Part shown: positions 32,452 through 43,859 of the stretch, in pieces
Layout: each line of letters begins with the position of its first letter
Numbering within the stretch: position 1 is the stretch's first letter
Origin: Geotrypetes seraphini
Taxonomy: Eukaryota; Chordata; Amphibia; Gymnophiona; Dermophiidae
Direction: 5' to 3'
Assembly (NCBI RefSeq): GCF_902459505.1
Contig: NC_047095.1
Span: 117,119,380 to 117,183,379 of the forward strand
Length of the DNA stretch: 64,000 nucleotides
Made by a program: the position numbers and the translations under genes
The notes under the pieces: model-generated
What the model was told of the DNA's origin: nothing
Database searches by the model: none
The model's input: the letters and a program-made list of their open reading frames with translations, nothing else

Positions 32452-34090
32452 TTCAAGTTTTCAATATTATTTGATGCTATCGCTTATACAACTTCTAAGC
32501 GATTTACAGATTAAAAAAGGGGAAATCAATTAAAATAAAATACGCCAACAAACAGTACAAATAAGATTAAAACAACTTAAGTAAATGGTGTTACATAAAA
32601 AGACAGCAAGACCAAAAATTTACCTGACACAAGAAGGATTGGGGGGGGGGGGGGGGGAGAAATACATTCGGTCATAGGAAAGAAAACATGTAAGGAAAAA
32701 ACAGGAGGGGGGTACAATGATCTGATTCTTTTAGAAACAGAGCTGGAGACTGTCGCAGAAGGATCTGAAAGGAGCTTTTAGGTGTTAAAGGCATCTTTAA
32801 AAAAATGAGTTTTAAGAAGACCTTTGAAACGATCTAAGTTACTTTCCTCTCTGATCAGGGTAGGAAGAGTGTTCCAAAAGGGGGGGGGGAGGGGGGCTTC
32901 TACTGAGAAAATGTCCAGCCATTTAATGCCTATTATGCATAGGGAAGGGACAGTTAGTAACTTGCGGTCCGTAGATCTTAGAAGACGGGATGGTTCATAG
33001 GGAATTAAATATTTTTCTATGAATTGAGGATATTTTGTTAATAATGTTTTAAAGGTTAGTAATGCAATTTTGTAAGAGATCCTCTGTTTGACTGGTAACC
33101 AATGGGCTTTACTTAATAGAGGGGTTACATGGTCAAATTTCTTTGCCTTTGATATGAGTTTTATGGCCATGTTTTGGATAATTTGAATTCGCCTCATTTC
33201 CTTCAGAGTGATACCGGAAAAAAGACTGTTGCAATAGTCTATTTTTTTGCGATGACTAGAGAGTAGACTAGTACATAAGAACTTAAGAATCTGGATCTTA
33301 CCAGTGGTCCATCGTGCCCAGCAGTCCGCTCCTGCAGTGGCTCTTAGGTCAAAGACCAGTGCCCTAACTGAGACTAACCTTACCTGCGTACGTTCCGGTT
33401 CAGCAGGAACTTGTCTAACTTTGTCTTGAATCCCTGGAGGGTGTTTTCCCCTATGACAGACTCTGGAAGAGCGTTCCAGTTTTACACCACTCTCTGGGTG
33501 AAGAAGAACTTGTATGGAATCTGTCCCCTTTCAACTTTAGAGAGTGCCCTCCCGTTCTCCCTACCTTGGAGAGGGTGAACAACCTGTCTTGATCTACTGA
33601 ATCTAATCCCTTCATTATCTTGAACGTTTCGATCATGTCCCCTCTCAGTCTCCTCTTTTCAAGGGAGAGAGGCCCAGTTTCTCTAATCTCTCACTGTATG
33701 GCAACTCCTCCAGCCCCGTAACCATTTTAGTCGCTTTTCTCTGGACCCTTTCGAGTAGTACAATGTCCTTCTTCATGTATGGCAACCAGTGCTGGATGCA
33801 GTATTCCAGATGGGGGCGTACTATGGCCCAGTTCAGAGGCATGATAACCTTCTCCGATCTGTTTATGATCTTCTTCTTAATCAATCCTAGCATTCTGTTC
33901 ACCCTTTTTGTTGCCACCGCGCATTGCGCGGACAGCTTCATTGACTTGTCTACCAGTACTCCCAAGTCTCTTTCCTTTTTGGCTCTAGGAATTTGGAGAT
34001 GGAACGAATCATTTTCAGTTTAAAGAAACAAGATTTAAGTACGGTACTAATGTGACCATGGAAAGTTAGGTTTTTTAAAATCGAAAATGA
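32452..34090 (-). mobile_element. L2-like LINE split by a CR1
   Basis: Minus-strand RT C-terminus: IQNMAIKLISKAKKFDHVTP, then LSKAHWLPVKQRISYKIALL and SRLLRSTDRKLLTVPSLCI, ending LDRFKGLLKTHFFKDAF near 32790. The same LINE resumes at 34003-34090 beyond the CR1 insert. The 3' UTR starts at 32452 after the hAT. Confidence 0.75.
33272..34002 (-). mobile_element. CR1 LINE, RT C-terminus and 3' UTR
   Basis: Minus-strand LGVLVDKSMKLSAQCAVATK, VNRMLGLIKKKI, RPHLEYCIQHWLPYMKKDI and LERVQRKATKMV are hallmark CR1 RT residues; a frame break precedes MIETFKIMKGLDSVD. The 3' end 'cataagaacttaagaatctgg' abuts L2-like sequence, so CR1 inserted into the L2-like copy. Confidence 0.8.
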
Positions 34091-34262
34091 CCTCCTAGTT
34101 TCCACCTCAGAGATAATGGCTTAGCTGATATAGGGTGGGGGACCCCTGAAATGTCATTTGTGGGACAGGAATGGAGCATCCCCCTTCGGATGAGGCAGCT
34201 GGCTGTAGTGGCAATGATGTTGTTTGTGGCTCCTCCAACCCTACTGGTCCAGTACCCTAGGT

Positions 34263-34986
34263 CAGGGGTTTTCAACCTTTTTACACCTATGGACCGGCAG
34301 AAATAAAATAATTATTCTGTGGACCGGCGGTTGAAGAACACTGGGCTAAGTAGTGGGCCAGACCCCGCCCATCTCTACCCAATCTTCACCCCAGACCCCG
34401 CCCCATAATAGTAGTAATTGCACCTTGCACGTCCCGTGCCTCATCTGGAAGCCTTCCCTCTGATGTTGCAACGTCAGAGAGAAGGCTTCCGGTTCAGGCG
34501 CAGGATGCCCGTAGGAGCCACTGCCCATGACTTTGTGCACTGAATCACTGAGAAAGAGGGAGCTGGCTCGAAGATAACGCTGCATCGATCGCACCGTGGA
34601 CCGGCAGTTGAAGAACACTGGGCTAAGTCGTGGGCTAGACCCCGCCCATCTCTACCCAATGTCCACCCCAGACCCTTGCCCTATAATAGTACTAATTGCA
34701 CCTTGCCTCATCTGGAAGCCTTCCTTCTGACGTTGCAACATCAGAGAGAAGGCTTCCGGTTCAGGCGCAGGATGCCCGTAGGAGCCACTGCCCGTGGCTT
34801 TGTGCACTGAATCAGTTAGGAAGAGGGAGCTGGCTCGAAGATAACGCCGCATCGATCGTACCGTGGACCGGCGGTTGAAGAACCCTGTTTTGGGCCTGAT
34901 GCACGTGCTGGCCCTGTGGACCGGCAGGAAATTTCTGTGGACCGGTACTGTGGAAATTTCTGTGGACCGGTGGTTGAAGAACACTG
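34263..34986. mobile_element. hAT element, exact TSD, internal duplication
   Basis: CCCTAGGT at 34255-34262 and 34987-34994. Ends CAGGGGTTTTCAACC and GGTTGAAGAACACTG inverted. Inside, a block of about 275 bp with an inverted pair (gccttcc-ctctgatg and cagagagaaggcttcc) is repeated twice, at about 34320-34595 and 34595-34870. Confidence 0.9.
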
Positions 34987-34994
34987 CCCTAGGT

Positions 34995-35540
34995 GACTAC
35001 CCACCTTGCTCACCCCTTCAGACAGCCCTGCCTGGTGAAATAGTCCAGACCGCAGTGGACTCTGTCTTTCCCTAGAGATCCTCTGTGCTTATTGCAGATT
35101 TTCTTGAATTCTGCTATCGTTTGTGACTCGCTGAGCAAAAAGGTATCAAAACTGGGGTTACAAATAACAGAAATAAAGGTTATAAAAGTTTGGAGGAGCC
35201 ACTTTCATTTTGGAAAGTTTTGTGCCATTTTTGTTCATAACTTTGATGGTTTTCATGTTCTACAGCCTAAAAACTACAGGGTACCGGTATATGATTTTGA
35301 AAATCATCTCAAAACGCTCTGTATTATAACACCATTATAGAAGCTCATGTAAACCACTCTGAATTGACTTCCCAGTCTTTAGTAGCAGTATTGAAGCTCT
35401 CAATAAACAGTTTCTGGGGGTTAGTTACTCTTTAAATTGTTAAACGGTTTTCTTTTTTATGTAATTAGTCCAGAACTGAGGCTGAAATTTTGCTGGATTG
35501 AGAAGTTAATATCCATCTGTCTTGTGTTATAAATAAGTCA
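34995..35540. other. No gene recognised
   Basis: 35100-35340 is AT-rich with a short plus-strand frame of no known domain. Confidence 0.3.
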
Positions 35541-35544
35541 GGCA

Positions 35545-35835
35545 CCTCACTTTTGGTACTTTCGCCTCAATGGGTCACATTTCTATCTCCACAACCTCCC
35601 CTAGGAGGCTGGTCCCTGCACCCACTACCCTTTCTGAGAAGAAATATTTCCCCCCTGGTCCTTCTGAATCGACCATGGTTGGAGCCTCATCTCACGGCCT
35701 CTCGTTCTAGAACATTCTGTCCTCTGAAAACGGTTTCTTCTTACACCGATTTGTACCCTGAGGTACCTGAATGTTTGTATCACATCTCTCCTGTCTTTCT
35801 TCTTCTCTAGGTTGTAGCTTTCGGTCCTTCAGATC
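35545..35835 (-). mobile_element. CR1-like LINE fragment
   Basis: Minus-strand RRDVIQTFRYLRVQIGVRRN, FQRTECSRTRGREMRLQPWS and QKDQGGNISSQKG follow the end of a CR1-clade RT ORF in one frame. Confidence 0.6.
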
Positions 35836-35944
35836 TACCACAAGGTTTTGGGGTAGACCTGATGCATATTGGTTGCCTTTTCTTTAGGTCGCCTTCAGTC
35901 TCTTTAATATTCTACCCCTAGATAAAAAATAAATAATTAAACAC

Positions 35945-37240
35945 ATACATCCAAGGTTGAAGGTTTATTAGTATTTGATCCAATCGCTTTATAAGTGTTT
36001 CTAAGCGAAATACACCAATAAAAATATAAATACATAAAGTATCATACAACCTAAAAAAGCTAATCTCAGTAAAAACATTAAAACAAAATGAATACATATA
36101 CTAACTGATACTTAAGGAAAAAAAGGGGTAGAACTACAATTTGTTATAGAAAAGAGAAAGATAACATATATGGAAGGCACAGTAGGGAGGATATTTTAAA
36201 ATCCGGTGTGCTTTTTTATTTGTCATTAGAATATCACATAAATCACAATCTATAAGCAAAACGCCATACACTAAACAGTTTATTAACAGCTTGATATACC
36301 ACTTATTGATGTAACATCTAAGTGGTTTACAATATAAGTACTGTACAGTGGTGCCTCACACAACGAACTTAATTCGTTCCAGGAGCAAGTTTGTTATGCG
36401 AAAAGTTCGTTATGTGAAACTCGTTTTCCCATAACAATACATGTTAAAAAAAATAATTCGTTCTGTAGCATAAAATATGCTAAGATGACATAAAAAAAGA
36501 TAAATTTTTTGTTATTATTTTTATTTAGATACATCTAAAAACATAATTGTTTTTTAAAACAACACACATTTTTTAAATTTAAAGACAGACTAAGTAGAGT
36601 CTAATTTTACAGTGAGAGAGGGCAGAGTCTCAGCGGCAAAAACTGGGACTTAACTGTTCATTTTTTAAATGCCTGCATGGTTGAAAATGTTGTCCATTTC
36701 CTTGGGCAGATCATTCTGTCTATAATACTAGTTTATACTTATTACAAAATGGTCTTAATGGATAAGCTTTTTTTTTTCCTGTTTCTTTCAATATGTAAAC
36801 AGAATGCCAATGGTGAGAGAGAACAAAGCTGTTATTTTTCTAGCATCGGGGAAGCGGCGAGAGTAGCTCCGCCCCCCCAACGCATCAGCAGTAGGCGCCG
36901 GGCCCCTGCGAGCCGACGGTCCGCCACTGCACAGGGAGCCAGGCGGAGAGAGGGCAGTTAAGCGCGGTGCCTGCGCGGAAGGATGCAGCTCGGGCGACTT
37001 CGTTGTGTGAAACGAAGTTCGTTGTGGGAAGCAAGACATGAAGTTCGTGGTGCGCAGCGTTCGCTGTGCGAGGCGTTCGTTATGCGAGGCACCACTGTAG
37101 ATAGATGAAGAGAGGTTAAACAAGGAAATGCAATAATCAAATAGGAAAGTGGGGGACAAGAAGGGGGAATGGGGATTGTCCAAGGTCCCCAAAAATGAGT
37201 GGAAGGAGGTCTAGTTAAAAGCATCTTTAAATAAGAAGGT
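35945..37240 (-). mobile_element. Two LINE 3' ends, one split by Tigger
   Basis: 35945-36280 ('gtatttgatccaatcgcttt', 'ttctaagcgaaatacacc') and 36281-36345 plus 37100-37240 ('gatataccacttattgatg', 'taagtggtttacaatataag', 'agcatctttaaataagaagg') are minus-strand L2-like 3' regions. Confidence 0.6.
36346..37097. mobile_element. Tigger-like element, TA target
   Basis: Terminal inverted repeats CAGTGGTGCCTCACACAACG and CGTTATGCGAGGCACCACTG, flanked by TA at 36344-36345 and 37098-37099. 752 bp, no transposase. The core around 36840-37000 is GC-rich. Confidence 0.9.
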
Positions 37241-37249
37241 TTTTAGCTA

Positions 37250-37685
37250 CAGTGGCAAAATAATGCTCAGAATTTGGTTGGTTGGTTCAGCTGAGAACTT
37301 TTCAGCATCCCCTGGTATGTCATAAAAGTGAGCCAAGTATAGGACGATCAAGCCATTGTGACATCACTGATGAGGTTGGCTCTGATTGGTGGAACGAGGC
37401 ATTATGACATCACAGTCTCAGCGCTGGCTACCAGAGACTGAAACGCTTCACACGACGAGGGGACGCTGAAAAGTTCTCAGCCCAGCCCAGAAGAGAATGA
37501 CGTGGCTATGGTTCAATCAATAATCTGGAACAATGTCAAAAAAACATGGAATTTTGTTTCTGCAAATTGGCACTTAAAGAAATAAGATAACACACTTTTC
37601 AGCTTCAGCGGCAAACTAACACTCAGAATTTAGAAAGTTAGTTGGTTGGGCTGAGAACTTTTCAGCACCCCCTCGTAGAGGGAAA
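37250..37685. repeat. Composite repeat with direct and inverted parts
   Basis: 'ggctgagaacttttcagca' occurs direct at about 37290 and 37648 and inverted at about 37467. The middle 'gatcaagccattgtgacatc' and 'ggcattatgacatcacag' recur at 51470-51545 and 52860-52925, and the latter also in the Penelope-like unit at 21575 and 21665. Confidence 0.6.
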
Positions 37686-37689
37686 GCAT

Positions 37690-38320
37690 TTCAAAGAGTT
37701 GGTGCGACGACAGAAAATGGAGTGACATGTAGTATCACATGTTATTTGTCTGAAGTTATTACTCAGATATATAGAATTAGTAATATTTACTTATGTATTC
37801 ATTCAATTTTCTAGATTGTTCTCCCAGGAAAGCTCAGAATGGTATATATGAATTTATTCAGGTACTGAAGCACATTTCCCTGTGTGTCCTGGAGCAAAGG
37901 GGGGGATTAAGTAGCAGCATGGGTTTGAACCCACAATCTACGGTGATTTTTGTGCAGAATTATTGCCCCCCCCCCCACCGTGAACTGTGAGAGCAGATCA
38001 GAAGGTCATCTGGTCCACACTCTTTTCCCTCCAGCCCAGCCCAGTCACCATTCTCTCTCCATTTAAACCCCTCATACAGATATGACCCTCCCCATTCTCT
38101 TTTTGTCTCTCTTCTGCTTTCTCCCTCCACCCATTCCCAGGCCTGATCCCCATCTTCTTCTCTTCTTCCCCCCAGACCTTACCATAGCTCTAGATTGGTG
38201 TAGAACAGGGGGAGGGGGGGGGCACACCCAACCCATATGGCGCAGGTCTGAATGCTAAATTTGTTCCTCCTTCCCCCACTGCAAACATGATTTTCTAACT
38301 TATCTGTTTTAGCTTGGAGA
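37690..38320. other. No gene recognised
   Basis: Pyrimidine-rich stretch 38080-38180; no domain-bearing frame. Confidence 0.3.
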
Positions 38321-38322
38321 AG

Positions 38323-38490
38323 AGATAGAAACATAGAAACATAGAAATAGACGGCAGATAAGGGCCACGGCCCATCTAGTCTGCCCACCTTAATGACCCA
38401 CCCCTACCTTTCTCTGTGAAGAGAACCCACGTGACGATCCCATTTGGTCTTAAAATCCGGCACGCAGCTGGCCTCAATCACCTGAAGTGG
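38323..38490 (-). mobile_element. CR1-like LINE 3' end
   Basis: 'agaaacatagaaacatagaaatagacggcag' and 'ggcccatctagtctgccc', same tail as 23438-23590. Confidence 0.65.
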
Positions 38491-38716
38491 ATGATATGAT
38501 AGAGCTCTATTAAATAATGAGTGGAGTGGAAAGAGTAGATGTGAATCGCTTCCAAAAATACTAGGATTCGTAGGATAAGCAGAATAAAATCTTTTGTACT
38601 ACTTGGGATCTAGCTAGGTACTTGGGACATGGATTGGCCAGTGTTCAAAATAGGATACTGGGGGCTTGATGGATCTTCGCTGTGGGCCAGTATGGCAATT
38701 CTTATGTTGCTATGTC
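38491..38716 (+). mobile_element. CR1-like LINE 3' end
   Basis: 'gatatgatagagctctatta' then 'ggggcttgatggatcttcgc' and 'cagtatggcaattcttatgt', plus strand. Confidence 0.65.
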
Positions 38717-38719
38717 CCT

Positions 38720-39295
38720 TTCTCCCCAGCTATGTCCCACCGGCCTTCTTCCTACTGGCGTGGACTGCAGCTTCTGTAGTCAATTGCAGACCTTTCCTCT
38801 TCCTCCTCCTGTTTCCATCCCAGCCCACGTAGGGTCAATGCAGCTCCCACCCTCTCCTCTTATGCAGACACTACGCCTCCTCCACCATTCTGGTCCACAT
38901 GGGACAGGAACTAAAGCTTTTCCAGTTTAGAAATGCGCAAGGCATCATGCGAACACATAATATCTCTTTTGTATTAAGCACAAATGACTCTGGAGACAGA
39001 ACATTTTGATCAGATACCAGAGTAAATTTTCAGTGAGCAGAATGAGGCTGAGCGAGCTGATGGGCTCAGAGCCAGAAGCCGAAGCAGGTTTGACTCGTTT
39101 TGTCTTGACGTAAAGGAGTCTTTTGTGGTTTTATAGCTCGTTACCTTTTAAGCCCAGGACCCTCCGAAATGCCTATGGCAAAGTGAAATATGAAGAAGGG
39201 AATATATTTTCAAAACAGCGCTAGAATAAAAGGAGAATTGTATAATTAGTAACCCATGGCAACAAGAGGAGTTAAAAAGATGTAGCAAGAGATCA
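38720..39295. other. No gene recognised
   Basis: No repeat family or domain identified. Confidence 0.3.
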
Positions 39296-39299
39296 GTGA

Positions 39300-40200
39300 G
39301 GCACCCAGTCAGCGACAGAGCCGGGGATTAGAACTGAGGCACAGGGAAGTAAAGAAACCTATCCTAAGGTTATACAAGAGACAGTGACAGAGCCGGGGAT
39401 TAGAACTGAGGCACAGGGAAGTAAAGAAACCTATCCTAAAGTTATACAAGAGACAGTGACAGAGCTGGAGATTTGAACTGAAGCATAGGAAGAGAGAGTG
39501 ACTCACCCAAGGTTATACAAGAGTCAGTAACTGAGCCAGGGATTAGAACTGATGCACAGGGGAATAAAATGACTTTTTCTACAGTTATACAAGAGATGAA
39601 GTAATTTGCCTCTAAGTTATCCAATAGTAAGTGACAGAGCTGGGGATTTGAACTGAAGCATAGGGAGATAGAATGACTCCCCCTCAAGTTACACAAGAGG
39701 GAGTGACAGAACCGGGGATTAGAACTGAAGCACAGGAAGATAAAGGGACGCATTTTAAGGTTACACAAGAGTCAGCGACAGAACCGGGGACTAGAACTGA
39801 AGCACAGGGAAATAAAAGAACCTATCTTAAGGCTACACAAGAGTCAGTGACAGAGAAGGGGATTAGAACTGAGGCACAGGGAGATAGAGTGACCTTGCCC
39901 CAAGGTCATATACAGTTAGAGTCAGTAACAGAAAGGGAAAAAATCTTAAAATTAAGTGCTAGAACTGAATCACGGTCCAGTACTCTGCAAGATTTCTCCC
40001 TCCCCTATGCCCCTCACCAGCAAAGAGCTAACAAGATAGAGAGAACCCACCTGAAGGACACAATACCCAGAGAATCAGTGACAAATCGGGGAGTTCAAAC
40101 TGAGAAATAGGGAGATAAAGTGATTCATCCCAAGGACATATTCATAGAATCAATGACAGAGCCGGGGATTAGAACCTGCTTGCTCAGAGCTCAGGGCTCT
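39300..40200. repeat. 72-bp satellite derived from a MIR-like SINE
   Basis: A unit with 'agccggggattagaactgag' recurs every 72 bp (39319, 39391 and onward, about 12 worn copies). Read on the minus strand, the unit follows the MIR/CORE-SINE consensus: TTCTAATCCCCGGCTCTGTC, then ACTGACTCTTG, then ACCTTGGG, then the cytosine-rich CCCTGTGCCTCAGTT. The plus-strand frame through it (39673-40110) is open only because the period is a multiple of 3. Confidence 0.85.
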
Positions 40201-40204
40201 AAAC

Positions 40205-41075
40205 CTCAAAATCAAATGTCCATTGGCACCATAAAATGACCCTACTTGCTTGACAATATTTTTGGAAAGAGGAAGATTGTGTATGGGTTTTTTTTTTTTT
40301 TTTTTTTTTTGGGGGGGGGGAGAGAGTTGTGGGTCCAGATGACCTCAAGCAGGGACTCTTCTAAGAGGAAGTGAGATTCGTAGCCTAATTCTTTTAAAAT
40401 TGCATAATTCAAAAGCAGATCATATATGGTGACTTGGGGGGGGGGGGCATTACATTTGCAAAATATGGAGAGGTAACAAAGGGGGGGGGGTGAGGAATAG
40501 CTCTGTGAATTATCCTAGGAGAATGGCAAAATCAAACTTAGGTATCAGCTTGCATGCATCTCTCAAACACTGCATCCCTCTTGATTGCATGCCCTCCACC
40601 AGATTTTTAAAAAAAAATATTGTGCTTACATCCAAAACCCAACTTTACCTTAAATCCATGCTATCAATGACAGTGAAGAGTATTTAGAAATCCAGAGAGC
40701 AGTAAAACCTAGCTAAGGAATTCAGCCCTCTTATAGTGCTTTCTTTCGGTTCTTATCTAGGAAGGGAGAAAGTTCAGCACCATGCCACATCCTTCCCTCT
40801 ATTTCCTCCACCACTATTTTCTCCATCCCTTTCAATCTGTCCAGTCGGCATCGGCGCTCTCTCTGACATCACTTCTGGGACCTGCGCCTAGAAAATGACA
40901 TCAAGGGTGAGCTGACCCTGATGTGGGCATGCTGCTTGTGCCAGAGAAGTTAAAAGGTACGGGGAAAGGGATTGGGGGGGGGGGGCTTGCACACAGCAGG
41001 GGAGTGAGGAAGAGGCGCCACGGGCACCTCTCACCCTTACTGTTCTCCACCACCATATCCAACATTTCTCCATCT
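40205..41075. other. No gene; poly-T and poly-G runs
   Basis: T-run and G-run at 40287-40320, G-runs at 40435-40448 and 40482-40490. No domain-bearing frame. Confidence 0.5.
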
Positions 41076-41079
41076 CATC

Positions 41080-41642
41080 TCTCTCTTCTCCATGCATCAG
41101 TACCTCACATCTCTCTTACCACCATGTCCAATATTTCACTCTCCCTCCCTATGCCCAACAATTTCTCCTCTTTCTTCATTTCCCCATGTGCACCAACTCT
41201 CTTTCTCTCTCACTCAAACAAACAGGCCCAACAGTTCTCCCTTTCTATTCCCTCTCCACCTCAGCATCTATTTCCTTCCCTCCCTCCTTCCATCCTATGT
41301 CCCAAGTTTGTGCCCCTATCCTTCCTCCCTTCTGTGTCTGAGGTTCATGCCCCCTCCCTTCCATCTGTGTAAAAACATGCTCCTCTCCCTTCTGTGTCCC
41401 AAGTTCATGCCCCCTCCCTCCTTCCTTCCAGTCGTTGTCCCAACACACTCCCTCCCCCTCCCCTCCTTCTGTCCTTTGTACCAAGTTCATGTCCTCTCCC
41501 TCCCCTCCATGTCCCAATGCGCACACACTCGCTCCCTCCCTTCTGTGTCCCACATTCGTGCCACCTCCCTCCTTCCTTCCTTCCAGCCTTTATCCCAACA
41601 CATTCCCTCTCCCTCCATCCTTTGTCCCAAGTTCATGCTCCG
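41080..41642. repeat. Pyrimidine-rich degenerate minisatellite
   Basis: 'cttctgtgtcccaagttcatgccccctccc' recurs with variation at roughly 40-50 bp spacing. The several overlapping open frames on both strands are low-complexity artefacts. Confidence 0.8.
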
Positions 41643-42165
41643 AACATAAGCAATGCCTCCACTGGGTCAGACCCGAGGTCCATCATGCCCAGCAGTCCGC
41701 TCACGCGGCGGCCCAACAGGTCCAGGACCTGCGCAGTAGCTCCCTATCTATACCCCTCTATCCCTTTTTCCAGCAGGAATTTGTCAAATCCTTTCTTGAA
41801 ATCCAGTACCATACTCTGTCCTATTACGTCCTCTGTAAGTGCATTCCAGGTGTCCACCACACGCTGGGTAAAGAAAAATTTCCTAGCATTTGTTTTGAAT
41901 CTGTCCCCTTCCAATTTTTCTGAATGGCCTCTTGTTCTTATATGTTTTGAAAGTTTGAAGAATCTGTCCCTCTCTACTTTCTCTATGCCCTTCATGATCT
42001 TGTAGGTCTCTATCATATCTCCTCTGAGTCTCCGCTTTTCCAGGGAGAAGAGCCCCAGTCTCTCCAATCTTTCAGTGTATGAGAGGTTTTCCATGCCCTT
42101 AATCATTTGTATCGCTCTCTTCTGGACCCTCCCAATGCACATGAGTTCACTCGTTCCCTTCCCAA
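41643..42165 (-). mobile_element. CR1 LINE, RT C-terminus and 3' UTR
   Basis: Minus strand: RAIQMIKGMENLSYTERLER, LGLFSLEKRRLRGDMIETYK, RTRGHSEKLEGDRFKTNARK and FFTQRVVDTWNALTEDVIGQ in one frame. The 3' tail 'cgaacataagcaatgcctcc' begins at 41641. This terminal RT part is undamaged, so the copy is relatively young. Confidence 0.85.
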
Positions 42166-42309
42166 GTTCTTGTCCTTCTCCCCACAGGAGTGTAATAGAG
42201 CCATCTAAGTAGGCCTCCTTCTTCCTGCCTTCCATCCACACTTGCTTCTTCACAAAGCCATGGACAGCGGTTCCTACACTCTGCACTTAGCTGACCCAGA
42301 AGCCTTCCC

Positions 42310-42420
42310 TCTGATGTCAGCTCCCCCCAGGTACATTAGATAGATTGGGAGCTCCCCGGGACAGACAGGGAAAAATGCTTGAGTACCTGAATAACTTGAT
42401 TGTCCTATACTTGGCTCACT
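42310..42420 (+). mobile_element. SINE 3' tail
   Basis: 'caggtacattagatagattggg' then 'cagacagggaaaaatgcttgag', the 3' body shared with SINEs at 55715 and 59641. Confidence 0.55.
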
Positions 42421-42665
42421 TTTGCTCCATTTTGATTTCTAGAGTGGCGCAGTGGTTAAAGCTACAGCCTCAGCACCCTGAGGTCATGGGTTCAAACCCA
42501 CACTGTGCAAATTACTTAATCCAAACGATACATGATCCTCACTAGACAGGATTGAAAATCCAAATGGATAGAAATCAATGATAATTATTGAACAAAGATG
42601 ACAGACCAACTTGTGTCATTCTTCACATTTCTTTATTCGAATATTCTTGCTCCAATGCTATAATG

Positions 42666-42706
42666 CCCGACGGGACCCGTTTCGCCAACACTGGCTTTTT
42701 CAAGGG
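42666..42706 (-). ncRNA. Hammerhead-like motif, minus copy
   Basis: Exact inverse of the motif at 42763-42803: CCC, UUGAAAA, A, GCCA/UGGC stem II, GAAA, CGGG/CCCG stem III, UC, GGG. Confidence 0.35.
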
Positions 42707-42762
42707 TTCCAGCAGGGAGCTGGAAGTAAGAGGAAGCCGAAAACAAGTGCTCCCTGCTGGAA

Positions 42763-42803
42763 CCCTTGAAAAAGCCAGTGTTGGCGAAACGGGTCCCGTC
42801 GGG
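42763..42803 (+). ncRNA. Hammerhead-like motif, plus copy
   Basis: Stem I CCC/GGG, box UUGAAAA (two changes from CUGANGA), extra A, stem II GCCA/UGGC with GUGU loop, GAAA at 42786-42789, stem III CGGG/CCCG around one U, then UC. Because two core positions are altered it is probably inactive. Confidence 0.35.
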
Positions 42804-43859
42804 CATTATAGCATTGGAGCAAGAATATTTGAATAAAGCAATGTGAAGAATGACACAAGTTGGTCTGTCATCTTTGTTCTTTTTTTTTTTTTTTTTTTTA
42901 ATTTTTATTTATTAAATTTTCATTCTTACAATAAATGAATAGCATAATATATAGTTTATAATAATTATAGTTGTATGTACAATATCATATCATATATATT
43001 GAATCCCTTTCCCCTGTTATTTGTTTTTTCATTTTTTCTCATATTAATTTCTATATTTCCCACCCTAACCCTATATTATTATTATCAATGTGTTAAGATA
43101 TCTGATCTTTAGAATATTTAGTCAATGGATCCCATATTTTCTTAAAATTTTTTATATTTCCTTGTTGTAATGCCAATATTTTCTCCATTTTGTAAATGTG
43201 ACATTGATTTCTACCCATTTGGATTTTCAATCCTGTCCAGTGAGGATCGTGTATCGTTTGGAGTTGTTCTATTTACCTCACTTTCTATCTTCAAGAACTT
43301 TTTGCTTTAGCAAGTTACATAATCCCGCCATTGCCCCAGGTACATTAGACAGATTGTGATCCTTCCTGAACAGACGGAGAAAAATGTTTGAGGACATGAA
43401 TAAATTCATGTAAATCGTTTTGAGCTCCACTGGGAGAAAATGGAATGGATGAATTAATGTGCATTTGCAGAGTGCTCCTGCATGTGTGTGTATGCATATG
43501 TTTGTGTGTTGGTGGAGAAGGAGTAAGATCCGGTTCACTCAGCTCCGGTGGTCTCCCTAATCCAGACGGGGAGTGACCGTGTTGCAGAGTCACGGAAGGT
43601 GCCATTCTCTGGAACCTCTCTCACATCCTTTCCTGTGTGTTTAACTCAGATGCCTCCAGAAGTCACTCATCGTGAGCAAACCAAAGGAATGCCAGCTATG
43701 GTAGGCGGGTGTGCCTGTGTCAGAGATACATCTGCAGCTCCTCTGAAACAAGGGTGACTGGCCAGGACGAGCTGTGCCCGAGGTGTATGACCCAGCATTG
43801 GGCATATTAACCCTTTCTCTTCCCAGTGTCAGTCCCCTTCCGGTGGCACAACGGTTTGG

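Larger units (their letters stand above)
42523..43305. mobile_element. Foldback insertion with two hammerhead-like motifs
   Basis: Outer arms 42523-42580 and 43200-43262 are inverted copies. Inside, a second near-perfect inverted repeat (about 42590-42720 and 42752-42890) brings two hammerhead-like motifs head to head. A T-run at 42878-42899 and AT-rich text with 'atttattaaattttcattc' suggest an L1-type tail on the minus strand. No ORF. Non-autonomous Penelope-like element is my best reading. Confidence 0.5.
42443..43450 (+). mobile_element. tRNA-headed SINE split by an insertion
   Basis: Head 42443-42522 has box A (TGGCGCAGTGG) and box B (GGTTCAAAC at 42489). The body resumes at 43306 ('gcaagttacataatccc', 'ccccaggtacattagacag') and ends near 43445. 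The interruption is flanked by near-identical GCAAATTACTTAATCC and GCAAGTTACATAATCC, a target duplication of about 16 bp. Confidence 0.7.

Noticed and set aside
39673-40110. 145-codon plus-strand open frame
   Set aside because: Falls within the 72-bp satellite, whose period is a multiple of three; the repeats in the protein mirror the DNA repeats.
41092-42005. Several pyrimidine-rich open frames over 150 codons
   Set aside because: Degenerate minisatellite plus the antisense of a CR1; no domain.
42443-42505. Possible tRNA gene (box A and box B)
   Set aside because: No complete cloverleaf; the body matches other SINE copies in the window.
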